From an uncultured Clostridia bacterium (GTDB lineage: Bacteria > Bacillota > Clostridia > UBA1381), in assembly GCA_944390955.1 (NCBI GenBank), contig CALXRY010000046.1, forward strand, positions 1-51,039: a DNA stretch of 51,039 nt, read 5' to 3'. The notes under the pieces are model-generated. The model searched no databases. It had not been told where the DNA came from and worked only from the letters and a program-made list of their open reading frames with translations. How positions within the stretch are numbered: position 1 is the stretch's first letter; every line of letters starts with the position of its first letter. A program made the translations under genes and the position numbers. This document shows positions 7,366-16,784 of this stretch, piece by piece.

Positions 7366-9037
7366 GGAGATGATCTCGCCCGCGGAGGATAGTTCGGAGA
7401 ATGAGGCGACTTTATACGTTGAAGACAGTGCAGAGAATGATGATATGTCATTATCACCTGAAATTTGCTTGGAAGATGGTGAAGCGATCCCATTGTATAA
7501 AGGCAGTTTGGATAATGAGGAAATGACCTTGCAGGACGATGAAGTTTATTCTGACGATAACTCAGAGGTAAGCGAGGATGATTCGCCTGACAACATATCT
7601 GATGAGTCGGAAGACCGCATGGACGTGGAAAGCATTGATATTGAGTCTTTCGATCTGGAACTGCAAAAACCCAAAGAATCATTTTCATATTCATTGATAT
7701 GCTTTTTTATTATCCTTGCGATATCGGTGGTTACAGTGGCAGCAGTAAATATCAACAGATCCAGTATAACAATGGTAATGAACTTCCCGGAGATAGCCAG
7801 CGGCAACAATCCCGACGGATCGCCGTTTGATATTTATGATTTTGTGAGTGATGAGGTGCTTGAGGCAGCTTGTGAAAAGCTCGATAACAGAGTTGATGTA
7901 AATACGTTAAAGGCGCATTTATGGGTAGACGGCTCGACTTCTCGACAGAGTTTTAATGCTGTTCGCCAAAATATTCTTGACGGAGTTGAGAATTTTTCAT
8001 ACTTCCCAAGCTCATATACTCTTTCTTATTCAATTGTGTCCGATACGATCAAGGCCACAGGACCTATTAATGTTGTGAAAGCTGTAATAGGGCAGATCGC
8101 ACTGCCGTCAAAGACGAAGATATTAAATGCTGTGGCGGAGTCATATACCGAATATTACGAAGAGAAATATGTTAATACCGGTGATTCGCTGACCATCGAC
8201 TGGGAAGATACGGAAAACCTTGATCATTTCAATCGTGTTACGGGTATAAGGAGCATTATAAATAGGATGAGCCGATATCTTAGTGAGCAGTATGATCAGG
8301 ACGCGACATTTGTTTCCGAAAGCGGAGAAAGCTTCGGAGATCTTTCTACAGAGCTCAGTATAATAAACAATGTTGATGTTGCCAATTACGAATCATTTAT
8401 CGTACAAAATGGTATCACAAGTGATAGAGATAGACTTCTTAAGCAGCTTCGTAATGTTTCTATCAAAAACAATGAGCAGTATGACAGGAGCGTTGCGGAG
8501 CACAACGTAATGCTTGAAGGTATAGAGATGTACGACCCGAATACAACGAGAGTCGTTTTTATCCCATCGCTCGATGAGCAGAACGAGTTCTATATGAACA
8601 GGACACAGATAGGCATTGATTATCTTACTGATAGAGCTGAGGGAGCAAAACATACTGCAGACGATGCGATAAATACCGTATCGAGGTATGATACGCTTAT
8701 AGACCATTTTTCTTCAGGCTCCGGAAACAACGAGCTGCTTCTGGCAGAGGCAGAAGAATTGTATAACGGCATTGTGAATAAGCTCAATGAATTTTCAGAA
8801 CGTGCAATAGCTGTAAATAACGAGTACATTGACAGCGAGGCGTATGAAAGAGTAAGTATTCAGGGCGCAGGCTCCGGCGTAGGACTGATCTCATCGGGGG
8901 TTTCCGTAGTTAGAACGACTGTTATACTGAGCTCGCTGTTTTATGCTATGTATTTTGCATATACTGTAATTAAAAAACTGTACGCGAGATTTTTCGGAAC
9001 AAGCAAGGAAGGTGATGACTTATATGACCGTACGTGA
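7256..9037 (+). CDS. Wzz-like chain-length determinant protein with acidic N-terminal tail
   Basis: 593 residues. Residues 1-140 are a low-complexity, Asp/Glu/Ser-rich cytoplasmic tail with loosely repeated acidic blocks (SPAEDSSENE, VEDSAENDD, DNSEVSEDDSPDN). A membrane span follows at about 147-165, then NFPEIASGNNPDGSPFDIYD and a helical extracytoplasmic domain, and a second span at about 551-571. The TM-loop-TM layout and the P-E-x-A-x-G-x-N-P-D-G-x-x-F block resemble Wzz/polysaccharide co-polymerase proteins. No kinase domain is present. Start: AAAAGGAG (7236-7243) is 12 bases before ATG 7256; ATG 7316 with GGAG 6 bases upstream is an alternative. It overlaps the polymerase gene by 110 bp and the next gene by 14 bp. 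Confidence 0.75.
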   Translation: MKPQTNGPESEGRHSPTEIGMDGEEKTLSTENGREDEEMISPAEDSSENEATLYVEDSAENDDMSLSPEICLEDGEAIPLYKGSLDNEEMTLQDDEVYSDDNSEVSEDDSPDNISDESEDRMDVESIDIESFDLELQKPKESFSYSLICFFIILAISVVTVAAVNINRSSITMVMNFPEIASGNNPDGSPFDIYDFVSDEVLEAACEKLDNRVDVNTLKAHLWVDGSTSRQSFNAVRQNILDGVENFSYFPSSYTLSYSIVSDTIKATGPINVVKAVIGQIALPSKTKILNAVAESYTEYYEEKYVNTGDSLTIDWEDTENLDHFNRVTGIRSIINRMSRYLSEQYDQDATFVSESGESFGDLSTELSIINNVDVANYESFIVQNGITSDRDRLLKQLRNVSIKNNEQYDRSVAEHNVMLEGIEMYDPNTTRVVFIPSLDEQNEFYMNRTQIGIDYLTDRAEGAKHTADDAINTVSRYDTLIDHFSSGSGNNELLLAEAEELYNGIVNKLNEFSERAIAVNNEYIDSEAYERVSIQGAGSGVGLISSGVSVVRTTVILSSLFYAMYFAYTVIKKLYARFFGTSKEGDDLYDRT

Positions 9038-10526
9038 TTTTTTTGAAAGCGTCTTGAAGCATGTGCGGCTTATCGCATTCCTGACAGCTTTGGCAATCAT
9101 AGCGTGCTCTGCCGCGCTGTACATGACACAGAAGAGCACCGCACGTGTTATCATAAAATATATTGGTGCGGATGCAAAGGACGGATATGCTGAAAATGGT
9201 GAGGAGATCAGACCGTACGAGATAAATAGCTCTGCGGTTATACAGAAAGCCGTTCAACAGCTGGGATATGACGGCGTAGATACCGAAAGACTTAGACGAA
9301 ACATTACAGTCTCGCCTCTGATTCCTACTTCAGAGGAAGAGAAGTATGACTCATGGATCGAGAATTTTGCCGATTATGAGAATACAGAAGAGAATATGGA
9401 AAGCCCGGTATATTATGAGGTGACCTATACCTCGGCATACGGAAGGGATTTTGCAAAAAACATATTGAATGCTGTTATCAAGCAGTACCGTATATTCTAT
9501 GCTGAGAATTATACATATATTTCAGACATTACAGATCTCGGCGGTGAGATAGTTCAGCAGTATGATTATTATGAGACGATAGAGCTCCTGAATGATAAGA
9601 TAGAGTCAAACATAACATATCTTGACAATATATCAACCGGAGACTTGAACTACAGATCGATAGAGACCGGCTATTCCATCGATGATCTGAAGGACGGATA
9701 TAACAATATAAAAAATCATGAGCTGGCCGTTGCGGAGCGCAGTGTTTTGGACAGCGGTGCTTCAAAGAATTCGTCGCTTCTGATAGATTCGCTGCGGAAT
9801 AAAATCTCCGGGGCGGAACAGGATAGCAGTCTGGCATCACAGAAGGCTGAAACAAACAAAGGCCTTATGGAAGTATATTCGGTAAAGAACGAGGAGTACA
9901 TATGGGATGATCAAAATGATTCTGACAGGGATCAGGATGACAGCGTTGATTATGATGGCCAGGTGCGCGGAGACGTTGAGCGTGACCATGTGTATGAGCA
10001 AAACAAGTCCACATATGATCAGCTTATGCTTGACTATGTGGAATTTCGAACGGAAAGCGAAAATCTTCTTATAGACAAAACCGTGTATGAAAGCGCTGTG
10101 AAAAGCTTTTCATCCCCTACAGCAAACAGTGAAACGAATGCGGAAATCGAATCGACTCTGACTACCGCATGTGATAAATATAATGAATTGTACGCACTGA
10201 CGGAAACGGTGATAGATGATTATAATGCATTTAAATCATCAAGAAGCATTGAGACTGAGTCGGATGTTACTGTCGAGGATACACAGAATGATGTATTTTA
10301 TTACGGTGTTAGCGTAATAGTGGCAATAGGACTTGGAATAGTGCTGAGTATTGCGATAGAGCTGATATTATTCAGAAAGAAAGCTGAGGCTAAGGATGAA
10401 GCGGACGATGACTATACTGAGGATGAGAATCAAGATGACGATGCCTATGAAGAAGCAGTCAATGAAGAATTGACTGAGGACGAAACGGTTAAAGAGGAAG
10501 AGGTTGAAGCGGGGGAGGCTCTTTAA
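9024..10526 (+). CDS. Wzz-like chain-length determinant protein with acidic C-terminal tail
   Basis: 500 residues. One membrane span near the N-terminus (about 14-33), a long helical extracytoplasmic domain, and a second span at about 428-450 (YYGVSVIVAIGLGIVLSIAI). The last 48 residues are almost all Asp, Glu and small residues (DEADDDYTEDENQDDDAYEE) and face the cytoplasm. Start: GTG 9012 and ATG 9015 are in frame, but the upstream AAGGAAGGTGAT is best placed for ATG 9024. The gene overlaps its predecessor by 14 bp. The layout mirrors the preceding protein, with the acidic tail at the other end, so the two probably act as a hetero-complex. No Walker-type tyrosine kinase domain is attached. 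Confidence 0.72.
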   Translation: MTVRDFFESVLKHVRLIAFLTALAIIACSAALYMTQKSTARVIIKYIGADAKDGYAENGEEIRPYEINSSAVIQKAVQQLGYDGVDTERLRRNITVSPLIPTSEEEKYDSWIENFADYENTEENMESPVYYEVTYTSAYGRDFAKNILNAVIKQYRIFYAENYTYISDITDLGGEIVQQYDYYETIELLNDKIESNITYLDNISTGDLNYRSIETGYSIDDLKDGYNNIKNHELAVAERSVLDSGASKNSSLLIDSLRNKISGAEQDSSLASQKAETNKGLMEVYSVKNEEYIWDDQNDSDRDQDDSVDYDGQVRGDVERDHVYEQNKSTYDQLMLDYVEFRTESENLLIDKTVYESAVKSFSSPTANSETNAEIESTLTTACDKYNELYALTETVIDDYNAFKSSRSIETESDVTVEDTQNDVFYYGVSVIVAIGLGIVLSIAIELILFRKKAEAKDEADDDYTEDENQDDDAYEEAVNEELTEDETVKEEEVEAGEAL

Positions 10527-10528
10527 AA

Positions 10529-11551
10529 GTGAAGATCGAACTCTCCGGTTTTTTCGACAGTAACTTCGGTGATGATTATATAATGAAAATAATTGTACAT
10601 TACCTGCCGGAATTCGAGTTTGTTATAAACGGAGAGCATAGATATACATCAATGCTGCTGCAGGAAAAAAACGTTTCATTATGCAAGCACACTGATAAAA
10701 GTCTTCCTATACTTATAGTTACGGGAAGCGGGTTTATGATAAATTCTCCCAATGCTTTTAAGCATGAGCTTCTGTATTTTCTCATGCGGAAGCATATAGG
10801 TGATTACTGCATGGGCTGCAATATAGAGCCGTTTGACAGCCGCTTGAAAAGCTTCCTCATAAAAAAGAAGCTCAGTAGGTTTAAGCTGATCATCTGCCGT
10901 GATAAATTCAGTTATGACTGGCTGAGGACTTCCTGCCCGCATACAGCTGTCTATTGCCTGCCTGATATATTATTTTCAATACCGGAGAAATGGCTGCCGG
11001 AGCGCAGAGAATGCGGAATGCTCGGAATATCCATTATGCACCGTGCCGGTGATGATGCGGAATGTGCATATTATCGTGTCATGGCAGAGGCGGCTGATCA
11101 TTGGATATCCGAGTCTGGTGGCGGTGTTCATATTATGGCCTTCGATACCGGTACTGAAGATGACGCCTTTGCTTGCCGTGAGGTTAGACGAATGATGAGA
11201 TGTCCGGATAAGGCGGATATAATTTGTCACGGCAGCGGCGGTGAGATAATAGACGCTTACTCGGAATGCACTAAGGTCATAGGAGCACGCTTTCACTCTG
11301 GCGTTCTTGCAATGAGAATGGGCATAGCGTTTTACCCAGTGATTTTTCGGGAAAAAATGCGTAGGCTTATCCGTGAGACAAATTATCCCGTAAAGGGATG
11401 TGATATTGATAATATAAATATCGCCGAGATAAAACGGTTTTTGGACAGTCCTGAAAAAAGCATCATTGTGAACAAAGATATGTTTCGTGAGGCTAAGATG
11501 TATGCAGATATGTTCAGAGATGAATATAATAAGAATGAATATTCGAAATAG
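10529..11551 (+). CDS. polysaccharide pyruvyl transferase family protein (CsaB-like)
   Basis: 340 residues. It matches the PS_pyruv_trans family by the N-terminal FFDSNFGDDYIM glycine/aspartate block and the C-terminal GARFHSGVLAMRMGIAFYPV segment at about residues 251-270, the classic R-F-H motif. Members attach a pyruvate ketal to a hexose of a cell-wall polymer or exopolysaccharide, using phosphoenolpyruvate. It starts with GTG 10529, ten bases after GGGGGAGG and directly after the stop of the preceding gene. Two genes downstream is an SLH-domain protein, and SLH domains are known to bind pyruvylated secondary wall polymer. A role in making that ligand is an inference. Confidence 0.85.
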   Translation: MKIELSGFFDSNFGDDYIMKIIVHYLPEFEFVINGEHRYTSMLLQEKNVSLCKHTDKSLPILIVTGSGFMINSPNAFKHELLYFLMRKHIGDYCMGCNIEPFDSRLKSFLIKKKLSRFKLIICRDKFSYDWLRTSCPHTAVYCLPDILFSIPEKWLPERRECGMLGISIMHRAGDDAECAYYRVMAEAADHWISESGGGVHIMAFDTGTEDDAFACREVRRMMRCPDKADIICHGSGGEIIDAYSECTKVIGARFHSGVLAMRMGIAFYPVIFREKMRRLIRETNYPVKGCDIDNINIAEIKRFLDSPEKSIIVNKDMFREAKMYADMFRDEYNKNEYSK

Positions 11552-11559
11552 AGGCTGAT

Positions 11560-12654
11560 ATGAAAAGAAAAACCATTCTCTTTGTTGCGCAGAATCTGTA
11601 CATAGGAGGCATACAGACGGCACTTGCCAATTTACTGAAAGTGTTGGTCGAAAAGGACGAATATGACATTGAGTTGTTCTCATTCGGAAAAGGTCCGCTG
11701 GCTGAAAAAATACCGGATTCGGTTTTGGTTACATATGGAAACAGGCCGCTCGGGCTTGCTGCGACTTCGTTTTCGGAGGTTATTAGGAGTCGTAAGCCTA
11801 CAGATATAGCGATAAGAGTATTTATGATGCTTTTGGTGCGCGTTATCGGCTCAGAACACTTCTATAATGGACTGCTGAAAAGGCATCGTATAACAAAGCA
11901 TTATGATGTGGCCATATCGTTTTTTAACGATTCCCCGGCCGGTTATTTCAATCGCGGAACGAACATGTTCGTTTCAGATTATGTTACAGCATCCGAAAAG
12001 GCTGCGTGGCTGCACAGCGACCCCATTGACGGAGGATTTGATAAGGAGTATTGCAGAAAAATATATAAGCACTTCGATAGGATAATCTGTGTTTCCAAAG
12101 CGGTAAAAGATAAATTCGATCTGATGCTGCCGGAATATGACGGCAGGACCGAGGTAGTTTATAATGTATTTGACAGCGCTGAGATCAGGAAAAGGGCTTT
12201 GGATTTTGATCCCATAGACAGTAAAGATATGTATAATATTGTTACCGTCTGCAGGATAGATAACGTGTCGAAGCGTGTTGATAAAATAGTCGGGCTCTGC
12301 GCACGGCTTAAATCGGAGGGTATCGTGAACTTCCGCTGGAGGATCGTCGGCGGCGGACCCGATATGAAGGCTGACAAGAAAGCCGCTGATGCGGCAGGAG
12401 TTGACAGCCTGCTTATATTTGAGGGGGAGAGGTCAAATCCATATCCCTATATCAGTAACTCCGACCTATGTGCTCTGTATTCGGCGTATGAAGGCTATCC
12501 GATGGTAGTTGGCGAGGCTCTGATATTGGACGTTCCGGTCCTGACCTCGGCTTATGCCGCGGCACACGAGCAGATACCGCAGGAGAAGGGATATATTGCC
12601 GATGACGATGAGGATTTTTACAGAAGACTGAAGAAATATATCCTGTCCAAATAA
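11560..12654 (+). CDS. glycosyltransferase family 4 protein
   Basis: 364 residues. The N-terminal FVAQNLYIGGIQTALANLL is the G-G-x-x-x-x-x-x-L-x-x-L motif of GT4 acceptor domains. The C-terminal VTVCRIDNVSKRVDKIVG and YSAYEGYPMVVGEALILDVP supply the donor-site motif with E-x7-E. It starts 8 bp after the pyruvyl transferase behind GAGGCTG. It probably adds a later sugar to the repeat unit; specificity unknown. Confidence 0.9.
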   Translation: MKRKTILFVAQNLYIGGIQTALANLLKVLVEKDEYDIELFSFGKGPLAEKIPDSVLVTYGNRPLGLAATSFSEVIRSRKPTDIAIRVFMMLLVRVIGSEHFYNGLLKRHRITKHYDVAISFFNDSPAGYFNRGTNMFVSDYVTASEKAAWLHSDPIDGGFDKEYCRKIYKHFDRIICVSKAVKDKFDLMLPEYDGRTEVVYNVFDSAEIRKRALDFDPIDSKDMYNIVTVCRIDNVSKRVDKIVGLCARLKSEGIVNFRWRIVGGGPDMKADKKAADAAGVDSLLIFEGERSNPYPYISNSDLCALYSAYEGYPMVVGEALILDVPVLTSAYAAAHEQIPQEKGYIADDDEDFYRRLKKYILSK

Positions 12655-12658
12655 TCGT

Positions 12659-12688
12659 TATATATTCTTCGGAAACGAAGTTTATATA
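12659..12688 (+). promoter_or_regulatory. hairpin with GAAA tetraloop between glycosyltransferase and SLH gene
   Basis: CTTCG (12667-12671) and CGAAG (12676-12680) close a GAAA tetraloop, and the TATAT arms outside can extend the stem with two mismatches. No T run follows. It may cap or stabilise the downstream mRNA so that the surface protein is made in larger amounts than the enzymes. Confidence 0.4.
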
Positions 12689-12725
12689 AAATACAAAAAT
12701 TTTAAAGAAAGGAGGAGTTGTTAAC

Positions 12726-14018
12726 ATGAGAAAAGTGCTATCAGCAGTACTGGGCGTAGCCATGCTTATTACGAGCGCCGTGATAGGGATCACAGCTTCT
12801 GCGGATGATTCGTACTACACGCGTAATACACATGCACAGTTCTATGTGCAGCGAGGCGGTATTCAGATGGATGAGTATGGAAGCATATCCTCACAGCCAA
12901 CATCTTATTTCACACCAATGGTTTATGAGGATGAGCTAACAGCAGGCATAAGAAGTGCCGACTACACTGTCGTTTATAGAGAGGGTTCAGTGTCCTCAGA
13001 CGATGTTATAGCTGAGATAGTGAATAAGCCTGACGATGCGGAGATCTTTGCGGAGATCAAAGCCGAGTACGAAAATAAAGGCTATATCCTTACAAGCAGC
13101 GGCAATGTTGTTGACTGGGATAATTTCACCACAGATAACTATAAAATGTTGTGGTATGTCCTGAAGGCTGAGGATGTTGCGTCGTGGAATCCCGTGTGGC
13201 ACGTAGACGGCATAATAATAGAGATCGAGACCAACGATCCCGTAGAGATACCGTCAGAAGGTGATGATGACTATGTCCCGCCAGAAGAGCTTCCGACACC
13301 GGAGCCAGAGCCGGAACCGTCGACTGAGCCTGAGGATCCCCAGACACCGTCGATCGATGCAGGAGATGGTTATCAGAGCAATTTCGCATATATCTTCGGG
13401 CACAGCGATACTGTAATGGGTGCTGAGGATAATCTGCTAAGAAGTGAAATATCAGCAATGATACATCGTCTTGTTAAGCAGAATAACAAACTCGGAGGTT
13501 TTGTATACGATGAATCGGCTGAGCCTGTCTTTGCGGATATCGCTGGAGAATGGTTCAGAAGCGGCATTGAGTACATGGCCTATAAAGGCGCGCTTACAGG
13601 TGATGAAAGCAACAATGTTTATCCGTATGGTGCTGTAACCAGAGGCGAAGCATTCAAACTCATCTGTATAGGACTCGGCTTTACAGACAATGTCGACCTT
13701 ACCTATATGGATTATGCCCAGGCTCTGAAGGATGCAGGCTATGTTATTGGTGATGAGAACGGCAATCTGAATGTCGATAATCTTATCAACCGCGCAGAAT
13801 TTTGTGCTATCTACAACAGGATAATCGGCAGACAGACGGCGCCGCTTGTAACAGCAGACGGCACACCCGTAACTGCTGAAACATACGGCTTCACCGATCT
13901 TGATGAGGGCGAGTGGTACTATGGCACGATGCTCAGAGCTACAAGTGCATATAATTCTGATGGCGTTGTAGATCTTGAACTCCGTGCGGTAAGAAACGAT
14001 CTCGACGATTACAAATAA
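12726..14018 (+). CDS. secreted SLH-domain surface protein
   Basis: 430 residues. A signal peptide at about 1-26 (cleavage after ITASA) is followed by a roughly 145-residue N-terminal region of no recognised family and a Pro/Glu linker at about 172-207 (TPEPEPEPSTEPED). The C-terminal S-layer homology region, residues 215-430, has three SLH TRAE-type cores as LRSE (238), TRGE (305) and NRAE (355), with partner segments such as VFADIAGEWFRSGIEYMAYK and FTDLDEGEWYYGTML. SLH domains anchor proteins to pyruvylated secondary wall polymer. A very strong ribosome site (AAAGGAGGAG) precedes the ATG and a strong terminator follows, so it may be abundant. The N-terminal region may bind the new polysaccharide; no enzyme motif is visible. 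Confidence 0.88.
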   Translation: MRKVLSAVLGVAMLITSAVIGITASADDSYYTRNTHAQFYVQRGGIQMDEYGSISSQPTSYFTPMVYEDELTAGIRSADYTVVYREGSVSSDDVIAEIVNKPDDAEIFAEIKAEYENKGYILTSSGNVVDWDNFTTDNYKMLWYVLKAEDVASWNPVWHVDGIIIEIETNDPVEIPSEGDDDYVPPEELPTPEPEPEPSTEPEDPQTPSIDAGDGYQSNFAYIFGHSDTVMGAEDNLLRSEISAMIHRLVKQNNKLGGFVYDESAEPVFADIAGEWFRSGIEYMAYKGALTGDESNNVYPYGAVTRGEAFKLICIGLGFTDNVDLTYMDYAQALKDAGYVIGDENGNLNVDNLINRAEFCAIYNRIIGRQTAPLVTADGTPVTAETYGFTDLDEGEWYYGTMLRATSAYNSDGVVDLELRAVRNDLDDYK

Positions 14019-14058
14019 TCTTTAAACATAAGTTTATAAGTGATTTGTAAATCAATGA

Positions 14059-14109
14059 CAAAACGGGTAACGGTATATTTTTGAAAAATAGATACTGTTG
14101 CCCGTTTTG
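14059..14109 (+). terminator. intrinsic terminator after the SLH gene
   Basis: CAAAACGGGTAAC at 14059 pairs with GTTGCCCGTTTTG ending at 14109 with one G-U pair, and inner GGTAT/ATAC adds more pairs. The right arm ends in TTTTG. It separates the SLH gene from the following glycosyltransferase. Confidence 0.75.
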
Positions 14110-14166
14110 AATCGCACATATTAATTATTACATATTTTATTATTGCATATAAGGAGTGGTTTTTGG

Positions 14167-15207
14167 ATGAAACCTCTTATCAGTGTGATAATACCTGTAT
14201 ACAATACTAAAAGGTATGTCAGAGCATGTATCGATAGTGTTCTTGCCCAGAGCTTCAAGGATTTTGAAATAATTCTTGTAAATGACGGGTCGACGGACGG
14301 GTGTAAAGAAATTTGCGACGAGTATGCATCCGATTATAGTATTATATCTGTTATTCACAAGAAAAACGGAGGTCCCATCAGTGCGAGAAAAGCCGGTACA
14401 AAAATATCAGCCGGTAAGTATATCGCTTTTATTGACAGTGACGACAGCATTGAACCTGATATGTATGAAGAAATGATAGGTAAAGCGCTTGAATATGACG
14501 CAGATATTGTTATTAGTGAAATAATTTATGAGGATCACACAGGAAGTCAGCGTCAGAGAAATATGGTAGATCAGGGATTTTACGACAAGGACAGGCTCCG
14601 CAGGGAGGTATACCCCAGAATGCTTACTGGTGGGCAGAACGGTTCGACTGGTGTGATTCCAAGCATGTGCAACAAACTTTTCAGGCGAGAATTATTGGAA
14701 AATGTATTGGGGGATTTCGAGGAAAGTATACAATACGGAGAGGACGCGCTGTGTTCGTTCCCGTGCCTGCTGGACGCGGAAAGAGTTTATGTAATAGACA
14801 AAGCATATTACCATTACAGAACTGTGCCGACGTCTATTATGCGTACATATGACAGCAGTCTTATAAGTAAATCCGTACTGCTCATTGAATTATTCGATAA
14901 GGCATTTAAGGAACGAGGTTTTGACGGCAAGTGGCAGCTCGATCATTATGCTGCAAGAATAGCGATAGAATGTATTAGAAACGAGTTGTTGTTTAACAAG
15001 GATATTCCGATAAAGAAACGTATTAGAAGGGTGAGCCGATATATGGCATCCCCAAGAATATCCGAGGCGTTTAAGACGGTGAGTGAAGGCGGCGGCTTTG
15101 GTGATGTCAATGATAAAAAAGTAAAGCTGTTGATAAACAGAAGGTTCTTCTTGCTATATCTTGTATTTTTGATAAAAAATATAAACATAAAGTTTCACAA
15201 ACAATAA
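14167..15207 (+). CDS. glycosyltransferase family 2 protein
   Basis: 346 residues. GT-A fold with PLISVIIPVYNTKRYVRACI at the N-terminus, LVNDGSTDG for nucleotide binding and FIDSDDSIEPDMYEEM holding the metal-binding D-x-D. The reading frame extends upstream to a TTG, but AAGGAGTGG (14151-14159) fits ATG 14167. The long C-terminal part carries GEDALCSFPCLLDAE and YHYRTVPTSIM, usual in capsule/teichoic GT2 enzymes. It follows a terminator and no clear promoter was found before it. Confidence 0.9.
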   Translation: MKPLISVIIPVYNTKRYVRACIDSVLAQSFKDFEIILVNDGSTDGCKEICDEYASDYSIISVIHKKNGGPISARKAGTKISAGKYIAFIDSDDSIEPDMYEEMIGKALEYDADIVISEIIYEDHTGSQRQRNMVDQGFYDKDRLRREVYPRMLTGGQNGSTGVIPSMCNKLFRRELLENVLGDFEESIQYGEDALCSFPCLLDAERVYVIDKAYYHYRTVPTSIMRTYDSSLISKSVLLIELFDKAFKERGFDGKWQLDHYAARIAIECIRNELLFNKDIPIKKRIRRVSRYMASPRISEAFKTVSEGGGFGDVNDKKVKLLINRRFFLLYLVFLIKNINIKFHKQ

Positions 15208-15251
15208 AAAGACAAAGGATTTCCATAATCGGTAGAACAGGAGACAGCATT

Positions 15252-16784
15252 ATGGATAATGCTTCAAGAACAAAAAAAACAAAGACAAATATAGTTGTAT
15301 CTATTCTGTATCAGCTTATCTATACAGTGATCGGTCTTGTTCTGCCAAGATTTATACTGCGGACCTTCGGTTCGGATGTCAACGGAATAATGCGGTCTAT
15401 AGATCAGCTTTTGAGCTGTACAATGCTCTTGGAGGGCGGCATAGGCGGGATGGTTCTTGCGTCGTTTTATTTGCCTCTTGCGTCAAACGACAGCAGAGCG
15501 GTATCCGATATTTTCAACAATACGAAAAGGTTCTTCAACAGGATCTCTGCCGTGTATGCCGCGTTGGTCATATTGTTTTCGGTCTTTGCAACACTCATTA
15601 TAAATACCGAATACGATCCGACTTTTGTAGGAGCGCTGGTGCTGATACTCGGATTGACGTATTATTTCAATTACTATCTGGGTGTTACGCATCAGCTGCT
15701 TCTGAAAGCAGATCAAAAGCTATACATAGTTCAGCTTGTGTTGATGGTTACGCTTACGCTGAATGCGGGAATATCCATAGGATTGATGGAATCGGGCGCC
15801 GGTATACACGTCGTAAAGCTGGTCAGCGCGTTTGTGTTCCTTCTTAATCCTTTGATATACCGCATATACATAAAGCAACATTATGATATAAGCAAAAAAT
15901 TATTTGATCCAAACCGCAGAATGCCGAGAAAGCGTGATGGTGTAATACATCATGTAGCATATTTTATACACAGAAATACAGACGTGGTAATATTGTCAAT
16001 ATTTCGCGGTGTCAAAGAGGTATCGGTGTATTCGATATACTATTCTGTTGTTGTCGGGCTTGAAAATTTTTTGACTGCTGTATCAAACGGTCTTGCGGGC
16101 GTAATAGGAAATATTATTGCGAAAAAAGAAAATAAGTTACTGACAAATTCATTTGAGGTCTATGAGATGTGCAATACTTTTTTGACCTCGTTTTTCTGCA
16201 CAGCCGCGGCAGTGCTTATACTTCCGTTTGTCAGAATATACACGGATGGTGTAACCGATGCGGAATATATACGTCCCTCATTCGCATATTTGCTTATTGC
16301 GGCGCAGTGGTTTTACTGCATAAGGATACCTTATAATAATGTGATAAATTCTGCGGGACATTACGGACAGACAAAGCCCGGAGCATATATGGAGGCGGCT
16401 CTGAATTTTTTTATCTCGCTCCTTACTGTACACAAGTTTGGGCTTGCCGGTGTTGCCTTCGGAACAATGACCGCCATGCTTGCCAGAACGGTATATATGG
16501 CATGGTATCTTTCGAAAAATATACTTAAGCGTAATTTCCGTGTATTTATACGTAATTCCGGTATACACATAGCTGTTTCAGTCATTATAGTCTTTGTAAT
16601 GTATCAATGCTATGAGGTGCCTTCGGACAGTTTTATGAATTGGGGAATAAATGCCGCCTTTGTAAGCATTATAACAATAGTCTGCTTTGCGGCACTGAGC
16701 TTTATTTTAAACAGAAAAACATATATATCACTTTTCAAAGAAATTAAAATAAGGAGGAATCATCATGGCAGAAATGAATTTTAA
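15252..16784 (+). CDS. Wzx-like lipid-linked oligosaccharide flippase (MOP superfamily)
   Basis: 510 residues and very hydrophobic, with about 12-14 predicted spans. The N-terminus (SILYQLIYTVIGLVLPRFIL, RTFGSDVNGIMRSIDQLL) and the central block around NTDVVILSIFRG are typical of Firmicutes polysaccharide biosynthesis flippases. It would move undecaprenyl-linked repeat units across the membrane for the polymerase encoded 8 kb upstream. It overlaps the next gene by 20 bp, so translation is probably coupled. Confidence 0.88.
   Translation: MDNASRTKKTKTNIVVSILYQLIYTVIGLVLPRFILRTFGSDVNGIMRSIDQLLSCTMLLEGGIGGMVLASFYLPLASNDSRAVSDIFNNTKRFFNRISAVYAALVILFSVFATLIINTEYDPTFVGALVLILGLTYYFNYYLGVTHQLLLKADQKLYIVQLVLMVTLTLNAGISIGLMESGAGIHVVKLVSAFVFLLNPLIYRIYIKQHYDISKKLFDPNRRMPRKRDGVIHHVAYFIHRNTDVVILSIFRGVKEVSVYSIYYSVVVGLENFLTAVSNGLAGVIGNIIAKKENKLLTNSFEVYEMCNTFLTSFFCTAAAVLILPFVRIYTDGVTDAEYIRPSFAYLLIAAQWFYCIRIPYNNVINSAGHYGQTKPGAYMEAALNFFISLLTVHKFGLAGVAFGTMTAMLARTVYMAWYLSKNILKRNFRVFIRNSGIHIAVSVIIVFVMYQCYEVPSDSFMNWGINAAFVSIITIVCFAALSFILNRKTYISLFKEIKIRRNHHGRNEF

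Noticed and set aside
7107..7694. 195-codon minus-strand open frame
   Set aside because: It lies fully over the polymerase end and the acidic Wzz tail, is rich in Pro/His/Ser as the antisense of acidic codons, and has no ribosome site.
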